Shown here piece by piece: positions 30,476 to 38,835 of a DNA stretch of 64,000 nt. The notes under the pieces are model-generated. The model was not told where the DNA came from and did not search any database. It saw only the letters and a list, made by a program, of their open reading frames with translations. Where the stretch lies: the NCBI GenBank assembly GCA_046328525.1, contig JAXLWK010000015.1, positions 1-64,000 on the forward strand, in the 5' to 3' direction. The translations under genes and the position numbers were made by a program. The stretch is from JBDHWG01 sp046328525 (lineage in GTDB: Bacteria; Chloroflexota; Anaerolineae; Epilineales; JAHCIE01). Every line of letters begins with the position of its first letter. Position 1 is the stretch's first letter.

Positions 30476-31654
30476 TCACATGCGGAATGGCTGGACGGCG
30501 ATAACGATGATGAACAGAACGGCGGCGGCCAGGGCGAGCAGTTTGCGCGGCCAGTTGAGCGTCGTGATGTCGTTGAGGGGCATGGGATGGCTGAGGCCGG
30601 TGACGAGCAGGATGCCGGCCCACAGCAGCCAGCCGGTCCACCAGCGCGACGCGACGACCAGCAGCGCGAGGGTGACAAAGGCGACGATGCGCGAGCGGCG
30701 GCCAAAGACGGCGTAGGAGATGTGGCCGCCGTCGAGCTGGCCGGCCGGCAGCAGGTTGAGCGCCGTCACCAGCATCCCAAACCAGCCGGCGGCGGTCAGC
30801 GGGTTGCGGAACAGCTCATACACCCCGACATCCGGCTTGAGCAGCCAGGTCAGGCCGAGGGTGAGCAGCGAGTTGGAAAGCTGCAAGGGCAGCGCCATGC
30901 GCCGCGCCAGAAGGGGCGCGACCCAGTCCTGCGGCAGGAGCAGCCCCACGATGAACAGGGGCAGGGCGACGGCGAACCCGGCCAGCGGCCCGGCGATCGC
31001 CATGTCGAACAGGGCGCGGCGGTTGTCTATTGGCGACTTGAGGCGGATGAACGCGCCCATCGTGCCGAGGGGCGGTAGCGGCATGGGGATGAAGTAGGGC
31101 AGCGTGACCTTGAGGCCGTGGATTTGCGCGACGAGATAGTGGCCGAACTCGTGGAAGCCCAGGATGCTGAGCAGGGCCAGGGTGAAGACGAAGCTGCCCA
31201 GCGGCGACCAGAGCTGCTGCGACACGAACAGGACGCTCGCCACCGTGGCGACGAACAGCAGCCCGTTGATCCACAGCCGCGAGCGCGTGGAGGGGATGAC
31301 GCCGCGCATGGCGATGACTTGCTCGGCCCCGGCCTCTTGCCGCATCATGGGCGTGTAGCCGAGGGGCGTAAACTGGGACTGGAGGTAGCGGTAGGCGCTG
31401 TCGGCGTTCTGGCGCAGGCTGCCGGTGAACGTGACGATTTTCTCCCCGCTGCCGGTGACGCCGACCTGCCCCGTCTGGATGGTCTCGATGGCGAAGACCT
31501 GCTCGACGGCGGCCCGCAGCCGTGGCAGCGGGTCCTCGGCCGGTGCGCTATACGAGGGATAATACACGTCCGCCGCCGCTCGCCCAACACTGTCCATACG
31601 CTCCACGCGTCTACTCTCCCGCCACATCGGTGGCGTCGCACACGACAAGGTCAT
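30476..31654 (-). CDS. M50/site-2 protease family membrane protein
   Basis: Intramembrane zinc metalloprotease homologue of about 392 residues. The zinc motif HEFGH is in GFHEFGHYLVAQIHG, and the third ligand lies in LLPAGQLDGGHISYA (NLLPAGQLDGG). At least six hydrophobic segments surround them. The N-terminal ~120 residues (RAAVEQVFAIETIQTG and on) form a soluble domain also seen in plant and cyanobacterial EGY-type members. The start is uncertain: ATG 31654 has GGGGA upstream, ATG 31597 (MDSVGRA) has GGAG. TATACT at 31676-31671 on this strand is a possible -10 box, with a poor -35. Possible role: cleaving membrane-anchored regulators. Confidence 0.88.
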   Translation of the reverse strand: MTLSCATPPMWRESRRVERMDSVGRAAADVYYPSYSAPAEDPLPRLRAAVEQVFAIETIQTGQVGVTGSGEKIVTFTGSLRQNADSAYRYLQSQFTPLGYTPMMRQEAGAEQVIAMRGVIPSTRSRLWINGLLFVATVASVLFVSQQLWSPLGSFVFTLALLSILGFHEFGHYLVAQIHGLKVTLPYFIPMPLPPLGTMGAFIRLKSPIDNRRALFDMAIAGPLAGFAVALPLFIVGLLLPQDWVAPLLARRMALPLQLSNSLLTLGLTWLLKPDVGVYELFRNPLTAAGWFGMLVTALNLLPAGQLDGGHISYAVFGRRSRIVAFVTLALLVVASRWWTGWLLWAGILLVTGLSHPMPLNDITTLNWPRKLLALAAAVLFIIVIAVQPFRM

Positions 31655-31707
31655 GAGTCGGTCCCCAAATAGTATATCACAAGCGCAACAAAGCAAAGCC
31701 GTGCTGG

Positions 31708-31736
31708 ATGACGAGGACGCGGAACCCATGTATAAT
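31708..31736 (+). promoter_or_regulatory. Candidate glpX promoter
   Basis: A perfect TATAAT (31731-31736) lies 17 bases after ATGACG (31708-31713), which matches four of six -35 positions. Transcription from here would give a leader of about 205 bases. Confidence 0.55.
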
Positions 31737-31742
31737 ATGAGC

Positions 31743-31949
31743 ATCCATAATTAGCCATACGGAAAGCGCATCAACATGATAGAGGCAACGACGTGCTATC
31801 CTCCGGCTATCACCTGGTTAAGCCAGTTTATCTGGCAAACTTGATGGCTCTACTGGCGACCTTGCCCGCGCAAGGCGGCTACCGAACAGGGCCTCACTCT
31901 ATCAATCCATAAACCCAATCCATCACCCTGTTAGCCAAAGGAGGCTTAC
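31743..31949 (+). other. Long structured 5' leader of glpX
   Basis: The roughly 205 bases between the predicted transcription start and glpX contain several possible stems: GATAGAG (about 31779) with CTCTATC (about 31903), CTGG-TTAAG-CCAG (about 31818), CCTTGC-CCG-GCAAGG (about 31860) and AACAGGG with CCCTGTT near the gene start. I recognise no known riboswitch class or 6S RNA. AAAGGAGG precedes the ATG. Confidence 0.4.
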
Positions 31950-32936
31950 ATGGCCAATCAACCCGAACGCAACCTGGCATTGGAGTTGGCCCGCGTGACC
32001 GAGGCCGCAGCCATGGCGGCCGGCCGCTGGATGGGACGAGGCGACAAAAATGGCGCCGACGGCGCGGCCGTGGACGCGATGCGCCTCATCCTGGGCAGCA
32101 TCGAGATGAATGGCGTGGTCGTCATCGGGGAAGGGGAGAAGGACGAAGCGCCCTGGCTGTACAACGGCGAGGTCATCGGCAATGGGCAGCCGCCCGAAGT
32201 AGACGTCGCCGTGGACCCGATTGACGGCACGCGCCTGCTCTCCCAAGGCCGCAGCAATGCCCTGTCCGTCGTCGCCCTCGCTGCGCGGGGTAGCATGTTC
32301 GACCCCGGCCCGTGCGTCTACATGGACAAGATCTGCGTCGGCCCGAGTGCGAAGGGTGCTATTGACATAAACGCGCCCCTGGAAGTCAACCTGCGCAACA
32401 TTGCCCGCGCTAAGGGCAAGGACGTCGAGGACGTAACGTGCGTGATCCTGGATCGCCCGCGCCACGAGGGCGTCATCGCCGAGGTGCGGCGCTGCGGCGC
32501 GCGCATCCGCCTTATCACCGACGGTGATGTGGCCGGCGCGATCATGACCGGGCTGCCGGAGACGGGCGTGGACGTGCTGCTGGGCATCGGCGGGACGCCG
32601 GAGGGTGTCGTGAGCGCGTGCGCGCTGAAAGCGCTCGGCGGCGACATCCAGGGGCGGCTCTGGCCGCGCGACGACAACGAGGCGCAGCTGGCGAAGGACA
32701 TGGGCTACGACCTCAACGCCGTGCTGACCGCCGACGACCTTGTCAAGAGCAACGACGTCTTCTTCTCGGCGACGGGCATCACGGACGGCGAGTTGCTGCG
32801 GGGCGTGCGCTACATCCCCGGCGGCGCGGTCACGCACTCCCTGGTCATGCGCGGGCGGTCGGGGACGCTGCGCTACATCGAGGCGCACCACCGCTGGGAC
32901 AAGCTGATGCAGATTAGCCAGGTTCCGTACGATTGA
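31950..32936 (+). CDS. glpX: Class II fructose-1,6-bisphosphatase
   Basis: Hydrolyses fructose 1,6-bisphosphate (some relatives also sedoheptulose bisphosphate) in gluconeogenesis or the Calvin-type cycle. 328 residues, the usual length. The GlpX metal-site motifs are present: GRGDKNGAD (about 29-37), IGEGEKDEAP (59-68) and VDPIDGTRLL (88-97), plus DRPRHEG and GIGGTPEGV. A strong AAAGGAGG ribosome-binding site lies upstream. The gene is alone, followed by a dispersed inverted repeat that may end transcription. Confidence 0.96.
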   Translation: MANQPERNLALELARVTEAAAMAAGRWMGRGDKNGADGAAVDAMRLILGSIEMNGVVVIGEGEKDEAPWLYNGEVIGNGQPPEVDVAVDPIDGTRLLSQGRSNALSVVALAARGSMFDPGPCVYMDKICVGPSAKGAIDINAPLEVNLRNIARAKGKDVEDVTCVILDRPRHEGVIAEVRRCGARIRLITDGDVAGAIMTGLPETGVDVLLGIGGTPEGVVSACALKALGGDIQGRLWPRDDNEAQLAKDMGYDLNAVLTADDLVKSNDVFFSATGITDGELLRGVRYIPGGAVTHSLVMRGRSGTLRYIEAHHRWDKLMQISQVPYD

Positions 32937-32952
32937 GAGCGAAGAGAAAGGA

Positions 32953-33027
32953 AACGCAGAGACGCAAAGACGCAAAGGGGGAATAGCCGACGGTTTGTCT
33001 TACTTTGCGTCTCTGCGCCTTTGCGTT
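32953..33027. repeat. Dispersed inverted repeat of the GACGCAAAG type
   Basis: Arms 32953-32977 and 33003-33027 (25 bases each) are largely complementary, with words AACGCAGAGACGCAAAG and CTTTGCGTCTCTGCG. It begins 17 bases after the glpX stop and probably doubles as its terminator. Confidence 0.85.
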
Positions 33028-33090
33028 GCCCATCCCATGTCCAGGAGAGTTCCCCATGGACAGGTGTCCACCAGTAGCCGGATGAAAATC

Positions 33091-33170
33091 GCTGTCACCC
33101 CGAGCGGAGCGAGGGGTCTGGACTGCGATTGAATGCGGCCCAGATGCCTCGTTTCACTTGGCATGACAGC
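33091..33170. repeat. Repeat with GCTGTCA/TGACAGC ends
   Basis: An 80-base element bounded by GCTGTCA (33091-33097) and TGACAGC (33164-33170), with the inner word CCCCGAGCGGAGCGAGGGG folding on itself. It belongs to the class of short dispersed palindromes seen through the window. Confidence 0.7.
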
Positions 33171-33195
33171 CGAACTTGTTCTCGCGGGAGACGGT

Positions 33196-33443
33196 ATGAC
33201 CCAACTGGTTGAAGTTCGCGCCCTGGATGGCTACCGGCTGTGGCTAAGATATGCCGATGGTGTCGAAGGTGTTGTAGACCTGTCCGACCACGTCGGAAAA
33301 GGGGTTTTCGCGGCGTGGGAAGACCCGCGCGTGTCTTGGGGCTTGTCATCGAATGAGCCTCCCAGCATCAGAACGAGCTTCTCGACTTGTCGCAGCGGGC
33401 CAGCAACTATGAGCCGTTGTACACAGTGAAACCCTTGGAGTAG
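33196..33443 (+). pseudogene. Frameshifted DUF2442-like gene
   Basis: The first 45 codons read MTQLVEVRALDGYRLWLRYA then DGVEGVVDLSDHVGKGVFAAWEDP, the typical start of DUF2442 proteins (small proteins often near toxin-antitoxin or mobile loci). After this the frame runs into an unrelated tail ending at 33429. In another frame the stretch to a TAG at 33441-33443 reads LLDLSQRASNYEPLY, which resembles the expected acidic C-terminus ending in LY. This suggests a disrupted gene, or an unusual short version. Sequencing error cannot be excluded. Confidence 0.55.
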
Positions 33444-33473
33444 GTGGCGATGTGCGCATGAGAAGGGGAATTC

Positions 33474-34052
33474 ATGGAATTCAGGGGTCTCGAAGAAGCC
33501 GGGGGCCTTGACATCGTTTATCGAGGGCAGCCCCTGGACCTTTACACACTCGGTGTGCTCAACCTCAATATGCACGACGTGGTTGACAAGGTCGCAATTG
33601 GACTTTTATCCCAGGAGGGGTTGTTGGAACCAACCTGGAAGCGTCCCCGCTACCTGCCGCAACGACCACCGTTCTCTTACCAACGCATCCTTAGAGCAGA
33701 GGTACGGCAAGTTCAGGTCGGCTCTCTGATAGAGAGTGTGACGTTTGCGGTCGCTGTGGTTCTAGCTGATCCAAATGTGATAGCCGTCTTGCAGGGCTTG
33801 TCTGCCAATATCATATGGGCAATGAGCGTAAGTGGGGTGCGCGGCATCCAGCGAAGGGTATCAAACGTCCCAAACAACTATCGGTGGTATCAGCGCGATA
33901 ACGATCCGGTCGAAGTCGGGCCTAATCTGCGGGATGTCTTGATAGCTCTCGCTGAACACAACGACGGACACAGCGCGGAACTGCGGGTTGTCAACCGCGC
34001 GCCCCACCAGGAAGAAACAGAGGTTGTCTTTACGATAAGAAGCGCAGGATAG
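33474..34052 (+). CDS. Hypothetical protein
   Basis: Protein of 192 residues that I do not recognise. GAAGGGG lies before the ATG. A hydrophobic stretch (SVTFAVAVVLADPNVIAVLQGLSANIIWAM; residues about 88-118, cited by its ends SVTFAVAVV and ANIIWAM) could be one membrane helix or a buried amphipathic segment; the rest is soluble, ending with a beta-rich ELRVVNRAPHQEETEVVFTI. Codon use is less GC-biased than in the neighbours, which fits a recently acquired or poorly expressed gene. It follows the broken DUF2442-like gene by 30 bases. Confidence 0.6.
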   Translation: MEFRGLEEAGGLDIVYRGQPLDLYTLGVLNLNMHDVVDKVAIGLLSQEGLLEPTWKRPRYLPQRPPFSYQRILRAEVRQVQVGSLIESVTFAVAVVLADPNVIAVLQGLSANIIWAMSVSGVRGIQRRVSNVPNNYRWYQRDNDPVEVGPNLRDVLIALAEHNDGHSAELRVVNRAPHQEETEVVFTIRSAG

Positions 34053-34088
34053 TGGGGCGGTGGGCTGGAGCAGGTCTCACTAAAGCTG

Positions 34089-34178
34089 CCCTCACCCTCA
34101 GCCCCTCTCTCACCAGGGGGGAGGGGGGCCAGAGGGTTTTCTCTCCTTCCCCCCACCGTGGGGGAAGGAGAGGGCGGA
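34089..34178. repeat. Dispersed GC-rich palindrome
   Basis: GCCCTCACCCTCAGCCCCTCTC at the left and GGGGGAAGGAGAGGGC at the right (words cited in part) are inverted relatives, in the same style as the element at 10901-11002. It sits between two convergent genes and could terminate both. Confidence 0.65.
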
Positions 34179-34185
34179 AATCAGT

Positions 34186-35484
34186 TCAGTCTTTCTCCGT
34201 CGGTGCGGCCGGCGCCTTTGCGCCATTCGACTCAGGCGCGGCGTGGCCGTTGGAGGCAGCCGGCGGCGCGCTGTTGCCGGACGGCTGCCCGCTGCCGTTC
34301 GACCCGGCGTTCTCCCCGCTCGACTTCTGCGGCACGCTGCGGCTCACCCGGTCGCGCACGCTCTGCGCTTGCGCGCCGAAGTCAAACTCGACGGCGTCCA
34401 GGCGGCGCTCGGTGCGGTTGATGAGCGAGCGGGCGCGGGCGAGGGAGTGGCGCGACCAGCGCGCGACCTTGCTCGGCAGGCCCTTGCTCGGCGTTGGCAG
34501 AACCGGCGCCCACTTCACCGTCGCCGCGGCCCAGGTCAGCCCCGCGCCGAACCCGACCAGGCACAGGTTGTCGCCCGGCTGGATGCGCCCCTCGTCGGCG
34601 GCCTCGCACAGGGCGATGGGCACCGACGCGGCCGAGGTGTTGCCGTACTTCTGGATGTTGACGAAGACGCGATCCATCGGGATGTTGATCTGCTTGGCCG
34701 CCGACTCGATGATGCGCAGGTTCGCCTGGTGGGGGATGAACAGGGAGATGTCGTCCGGCGTCATGTGCGCCTTCTCCAGCGCCTCCTTGGCGGCGCGGCC
34801 CAGGACGCGGGTGGCGAAGCGGTAGACCTCTTTGCCGTTCATGAACAGGCCGGTGCCGCTCGGCATGACGCCGACCGGCGGGACGCGGCTGCCGCCGTTG
34901 CGCAGGATGAGCGCCTCGGCCCCGCTGCCGTCGGCCCCCAGCACGAAGGATTGCACGCCGCTAGGGAACTGGCTGGCCTGGAGAACCACCGCGCCCGCGC
35001 CGTCGCCGAACAGGACGGCGGTGCTGCGGTCGTTCCAGTCGAGCCAGCGGCTCAGCGTCTCCGCGCCGATGACCAGTACGTTGTTGTGGACGCCGGTGAT
35101 GATAGACTGGGTCGCCATGCTCAGGGCGTAGACGAAGCCAGAGCACGCGGCGTTGAGATCGAACGCCGCCGCTTTCGTCGCGCCGAGGTGCTCCTGCACG
35201 ATGCACGACGTGCTGGGCAGGTGATAGTCCGGCGAACACGTGGCGACGATGATCAGGTCCAGCTCGCTGGGGTCCAGGTCGGCGCGCTCCAGGGCTTGCC
35301 AGGCGGCGCGGGTCGCCAGGTCGGATGTCGCCTCTTTCGGGTCCGCGTAGTGGCGCGCCTCGATGCCGGTGCGCGTGCGGATCCAATCGTCCGACGTCTC
35401 GATCATCTTCGATAGGTCATGATTGGTCATGACACGCTCAGGCACGTACTTGCCCCAGCCAATAATTGCAGCGTAACGGCTCAC
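34186..35484 (-). CDS. fabH: 3-oxoacyl-ACP synthase III with C-terminal extension
   Basis: Ketoacyl synthase III (FabH type), which condenses acyl-CoA with malonyl-ACP to start fatty acid or related chains. The catalytic triad is complete: Cys114 (NAACSGF), His252 (IPHQANLRI) and Asn282 (GNTSAAS). The catalytic part ends near residue 327; a further ~105 residues form a basic helix (SRHSLARARSLINRTERRLD) and a low-complexity Ser/Gly/Pro/Ala tail. The start is GTG, chosen because AGGAGG is seven bases upstream. The fabF gene lies 45 bases upstream on the same strand, making a two-gene chain-elongation operon. Confidence 0.92.
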   Translation of the reverse strand: MSRYAAIIGWGKYVPERVMTNHDLSKMIETSDDWIRTRTGIEARHYADPKEATSDLATRAAWQALERADLDPSELDLIIVATCSPDYHLPSTSCIVQEHLGATKAAAFDLNAACSGFVYALSMATQSIITGVHNNVLVIGAETLSRWLDWNDRSTAVLFGDGAGAVVLQASQFPSGVQSFVLGADGSGAEALILRNGGSRVPPVGVMPSGTGLFMNGKEVYRFATRVLGRAAKEALEKAHMTPDDISLFIPHQANLRIIESAAKQINIPMDRVFVNIQKYGNTSAASVPIALCEAADEGRIQPGDNLCLVGFGAGLTWAAATVKWAPVLPTPSKGLPSKVARWSRHSLARARSLINRTERRLDAVEFDFGAQAQSVRDRVSRSVPQKSSGENAGSNGSGQPSGNSAPPAASNGHAAPESNGAKAPAAPTEKD

Positions 35485-35529
35485 AGGAATCCTCCTGGCG
35501 GAAAGCAGGCTTGAATGGCCGCCTCGCGG

Positions 35530-36765
35530 CTAGATGCGCCGCAGGATGAGCGACGCATTGTGGCCGCCCAGGCCAATCGAGTTGGACATGGCGACCTCGA
35601 TGTTCGCGGCGCGCGGTTCATTCGGCACGTAGTCCAGGTCGCAATCTGGATCCGGCGTGGTGTAGTTGATGGTAGGCGGGATGACGCCCTCGTGCAGCGC
35701 CTTGAGGGAGATGACCGCCTCGACGGCGCCCGCCGCGCCCATCAGATGCCCCATCATGGACTTTGTGGAGCTAACGGCGGTGTGATAGGCGTGGTCGCCC
35801 ATCACCTTCTTGATGGCGAAGGTTTCGATGCGGTCGTTGACCGCCGTGCCTGTGCCGTGGGCGTTCACATAGTCCACGTCTTCGGCGGACAGCCCGGAGT
35901 CGCGCAGCGCCGCGACCATCGCGCGGACAATGCCGTTAGCATCCTCGGCCGGCGCGGCCATGTGGTAAGCGTCCACCGCCGAGCCGTAGCCGACGATCTC
36001 GCCGAGGATGGTCGCGCCGCGCCGCTCGGCGTCTTCGAGGCGCTCCAGGATGACGACGCCCGCGCCCTCGCCGAGGACAAAGCCGTCGCGCTCCGCGTCG
36101 AAGGGGCGACTCGCCTGCTGCGGCGCGTCGTTGCGGGTGGACAGCACCTTCATGTTGTTGAACATGGCGAAGGCGAACGGGTGGCAGCTGGCCTCTGTCC
36201 CGCCAGCGATGACGGCGTTCGCCTGGCCGCGGCGGATCATCTCGGCGGCCTGGCCGATGGCGTCGGTGCCCGTTGCGCACGCCGTGGCGATGGACATGTT
36301 CGGGCCGCGCGCGCCCAGCTCAATGGCGATCACGGCGGCGGCGGTGTCGGGAAGGAAGGCCGGCAGGCTGAACGGGCTGATGCGCCGCGCGCCCTTCTCC
36401 TTCCAGATGGTGTTGCTGTCCAGCAGCGTGCGGTAGCCCGCCAGCCCGGTGCCTAGCACGACGCCAATGCAGTCTCGGTTGCTCTCGTCAATGCTCAGTT
36501 GGGATTGGGCGAGCGCTTCGCGCGCAGCGCCGAGGGCGAACAACACGAACGTATCGGTGCGCCGCGCCTCTTTGCGGTCAATCACCGACAGGGGATCGAA
36601 GTCCTTTACCTGAGCGCCAAAGTGCGTATCGAATTCAGAAAGATCGTAGCCGGCGAGGGGGCCGACGCCGGACCGGCCGGCGAGCAGGGCCTCCCACATG
36701 GCGGACGCCGAGTTGCCCAGGGGCGTCACAGCCCCGATGCCTGTCACAACCACGCGCGTTCTCAT
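35530..36765 (-). CDS. fabF: 3-oxoacyl-ACP synthase II
   Basis: Chain-elongating ketoacyl-ACP synthase of 411 residues, the normal FabF length. Active-site residues are Cys163 (ATACATG), His303 (NAHGTGT), Lys335 (SSTKSMMGH) and His340. The C-terminal SNSIGLGGHNASLI block is typical. GGGAGGGA precedes the ATG. No acyl carrier protein, FabD or FabG gene is adjacent, so the elongation genes are split between loci or this pair serves a special product. Confidence 0.95.
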   Translation of the reverse strand: MRTRVVVTGIGAVTPLGNSASAMWEALLAGRSGVGPLAGYDLSEFDTHFGAQVKDFDPLSVIDRKEARRTDTFVLFALGAAREALAQSQLSIDESNRDCIGVVLGTGLAGYRTLLDSNTIWKEKGARRISPFSLPAFLPDTAAAVIAIELGARGPNMSIATACATGTDAIGQAAEMIRRGQANAVIAGGTEASCHPFAFAMFNNMKVLSTRNDAPQQASRPFDAERDGFVLGEGAGVVILERLEDAERRGATILGEIVGYGSAVDAYHMAAPAEDANGIVRAMVAALRDSGLSAEDVDYVNAHGTGTAVNDRIETFAIKKVMGDHAYHTAVSSTKSMMGHLMGAAGAVEAVISLKALHEGVIPPTINYTTPDPDCDLDYVPNEPRAANIEVAMSNSIGLGGHNASLILRRI

Positions 36766-36927
36766 TTCCCCAGTCCCTCCCTTGAGCCATCATTCGCGCC
36801 TCGGCGCAATCCGGGTAATTGTACACCCGGTCGCAACGCCGGTAGGAATATGGGCGCGCTATCTTCGGAAATAACACTTGAGGACTGGAAAAGATACGCG
36901 CCGGGCCGAGGTTCCTGGCGGCCGGCG

Positions 36928-36965
36928 CAAAAAGCCCTGCCCCTCTTCTCGCAAGAGGGGCAGGG
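36928..36965 (-). terminator. Rho-independent terminator after the SRPBCC gene
   Basis: CCCTGCCCCTCTT (36935-36947) pairs with 36953-36965 around CTCGC; on the minus strand the stem is followed by CTTTTTGCG. It ends the SRPBCC gene, about 40 bases beyond its stop. Confidence 0.92.
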
Positions 36966-37003
36966 AACGCGGGGGAGGTTAGGTCGAATATAGGCGGCGT
37001 CGG

Positions 37004-37492
37004 TTACTGCTGACTGCCGGGGCGGCCGGACTGCACCTGGGCGTCCTTGATCGTGCCGCGCCAGGCGCCGGTCTCTTGGCCGCGCGACTCGATGAACTTC
37101 TTGAAGCGCTCCAGGTCGCCCTCGATGCGGCGCGACACGAAGCCGAGCTTGTCGCCGGTCTCCTCGATGACGCCCTCGGGATCGTAGTCAAGCTGGAGGT
37201 TGACGCGGGTCTTGTCCGCGCCGAGCGGCTGGAAGGTCACGATGCCGTCGTTCTGAGCGCCCGACGTGCTCTTCCAGGCGATCTTCTGGTCAGGCGTCTG
37301 GTCCGTGATCACGGCGTCCCACTGCTTCTCCTTGCCGGCCACCTCGGCCACCCAGTGCAGGCGCTTGTTGTCCATCTGCTGCACCGACTTCACACCCTCC
37401 ATGAAGTGCGGGAACGACTCGAACTGGGTCCACTGATTGTACGCGGTGCGAACTGGCACATTCACTTCGATAGACTTGCTCAAACTTGCCAC
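37004..37492 (-). CDS. SRPBCC/cyclase-dehydrase family protein
   Basis: Small protein of 162 residues of the START/SRPBCC (polyketide cyclase/dehydrase) fold, which binds hydrophobic ligands in a helix-grip cavity. The typical opening SIEVNVPVRTAYNQWTQFESFPHFMEGVKSV and central GKEKQWDAVITDQTPDQKIAWKS are visible (cited in part). The start is GTG at 37492 with AGGAGG six bases upstream. No partner gene identifies the ligand. Related proteins are often annotated as stress- or membrane-associated cyclase/dehydrases. Confidence 0.85.
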   Translation of the reverse strand: MASLSKSIEVNVPVRTAYNQWTQFESFPHFMEGVKSVQQMDNKRLHWVAEVAGKEKQWDAVITDQTPDQKIAWKSTSGAQNDGIVTFQPLGADKTRVNLQLDYDPEGVIEETGDKLGFVSRRIEGDLERFKKFIESRGQETGAWRGTIKDAQVQSGRPGSQQ

Positions 37493-37638
37493 ACTATCCT
37501 CCTTTTGGACTTCTTCGACTGCGCTAACGACCTGACTTTGAAAAGGCGCCCCGGACAGCGCTCGGCATTTCACGGGGCCAGAATGGGTCGTTGTCCCATC
37601 TCGAAGCCTGAGTGTGCAAGTTTTGTGCCAGGTATTTC

Positions 37639-38250
37639 CTAATTGCTGGATGCGCTGCGCAGCGCCCGCAGCAGCGTCCGGCGCTCGGCGAGCCGCTCCT
37701 GGCCGGCCGGGTTGTCGCTGCGGAAGCTGTCGTCGAGAAGGTCTTGGGCTTCGGTCGTTTGCAGGAGCGCGCGCTGCTCGTCGAAGACGCGGGCGGCGGC
37801 GTCGTCGCTCGTGGCGTTGATGAAGTCGAACAGGGCATGCGCCACCGGCGGCAGATCCGGCTCCTCGCTGTTGAAGTCCTCGACCACATCCTTCAGCGCT
37901 TCGTAACGCTCCTGAAGCATCTCCGCCGGCTCGTCGTCGCCGCTTTCGCGCAGCCCCTCGATCAGCCCCTCGACGCTCTCCAGGAATGGCTGCTCAAGCT
38001 CCTCCGGGATGCGCTGCCAGAAGTCCACCAGGTCCGCCTCGTCGTCGCACGTCAGGAACGCTTCGAGCAGCAGGCTCATCGTCAGGAGCATGCGGACGTT
38101 CGGGTTGGCTTCGAGGAACGCCTGGACGTCGTCGCTGAGCGCCTGGTCGTCCGCCAGCGCCTCGTTCAGCGTGCTCAGGTCCGTGACGCCGGCCGCCTGG
38201 AGGCGTGCGGCGAGGTCGGGAGGGAACTCGGACAGGATGGGGTTATCCAT
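37639..38250 (-). CDS. Acidic hypothetical protein
   Basis: Very acidic, alpha-helical protein of 203 residues with no signal or membrane segment. The opening MDNPILSEFPPDLAARLQAAGV and repeated leucine-rich, acid-rich helices (LRESGDDEPAEMLQERYEAL) are reminiscent of helical linkers in Chloroflexota CHAT- or TPR-associated proteins, but I cannot assign a family. It lies just upstream of the SRPBCC gene on the same strand with about 145 bases between. Function unknown. Confidence 0.6.
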   Translation of the reverse strand: MDNPILSEFPPDLAARLQAAGVTDLSTLNEALADDQALSDDVQAFLEANPNVRMLLTMSLLLEAFLTCDDEADLVDFWQRIPEELEQPFLESVEGLIEGLRESGDDEPAEMLQERYEALKDVVEDFNSEEPDLPPVAHALFDFINATSDDAAARVFDEQRALLQTTEAQDLLDDSFRSDNPAGQERLAERRTLLRALRSASSN

Positions 38251-38617
38251 TTCATTGGCCTTTCCAGCGCCCGCGCACCTGCGAGCAAGCTGCAGCGCTC
38301 ATCGTGTATCGTCGTTGTGGCAGGTATCCCTCAAAACGGGTATCTCTATAAATATGGACGTGTCGCGCCGAAACAGCAAGAACCGTGCTGCCCGGTGAAC
38401 CCGCGGACCACGAAGGGCGCGAAAGGCCGCGAACAGGAACGAAAGTCATCCGTCTGCTGGAGGACGGTAGCTCTACACGATAGCGTGGAGACCCCCCTCT
38501 GCTCCCCCCGCCGGCGGGGGGATGGGGGGGTGAATTCGGCTCTTCCACGCTAAACTGTGGAGCTACCTGGAGGACATCAGTCCATGAGAATCTGCTCAGA
38601 ACACAATAACGCACGGC

Positions 38618-38694
38618 GTCATTGCGAGGCGGGCTTTGCCGCCGAAGCAATCTCACGCTGCCACATGAGATTGCTTCGCTGCGCTTGCAATGAC
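38618..38694. repeat. GTCATTGCGAGG palindromic repeat
   Basis: Outer ends GTCATTGCGAGG and TTGCAATGAC are inverted; an inner stem GAAGCAATCTCA (38644-38655) pairs with TGAGATTGCTTC (38666-38677). A shorter relative is at 12559-12609. Confidence 0.85.
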
Positions 38695-38724
38695 AGCCTT
38701 TCTATGCACGCTTGGCATAAGCGC

Positions 38725-38829
38725 ACTGGCAACAGATGAAGCACGGATAAACGGATAGGCGCTATTCGCCATGATCATGACGGTGAGGCGAGACCCGTCC
38801 GTTTATCCGTGACCGCATCCGTTGCCAGT
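38725..38829. repeat. Nested CACGGATAAACGGA palindrome
   Basis: Outer arms 38725-38738 and 38816-38829 (13 of 14 complementary) enclose an inner pair 38742-38755 and 38798-38811. It ends only 7 bases before the stop codon of the giant protease gene and may act as its terminator. Confidence 0.85.
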
Positions 38830-38835
38830 TTGCCG

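Larger units (their letters stand above)
38251..38835. other. 585-bp repeat-dense intergenic region
   Basis: No protein gene is supported here. The segment holds several palindromic units: a CACGAAGGGCGCGAAAGG element near 38405, a GC-rich CCCCCCGCCGGCGGGGGG hairpin near 38505, the GTCATTGCGAGG element at 38618-38694 and the CACGGATAAACGG element at 38725-38829. It separates the end of the giant protease gene from the acidic-protein gene. Confidence 0.7.
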
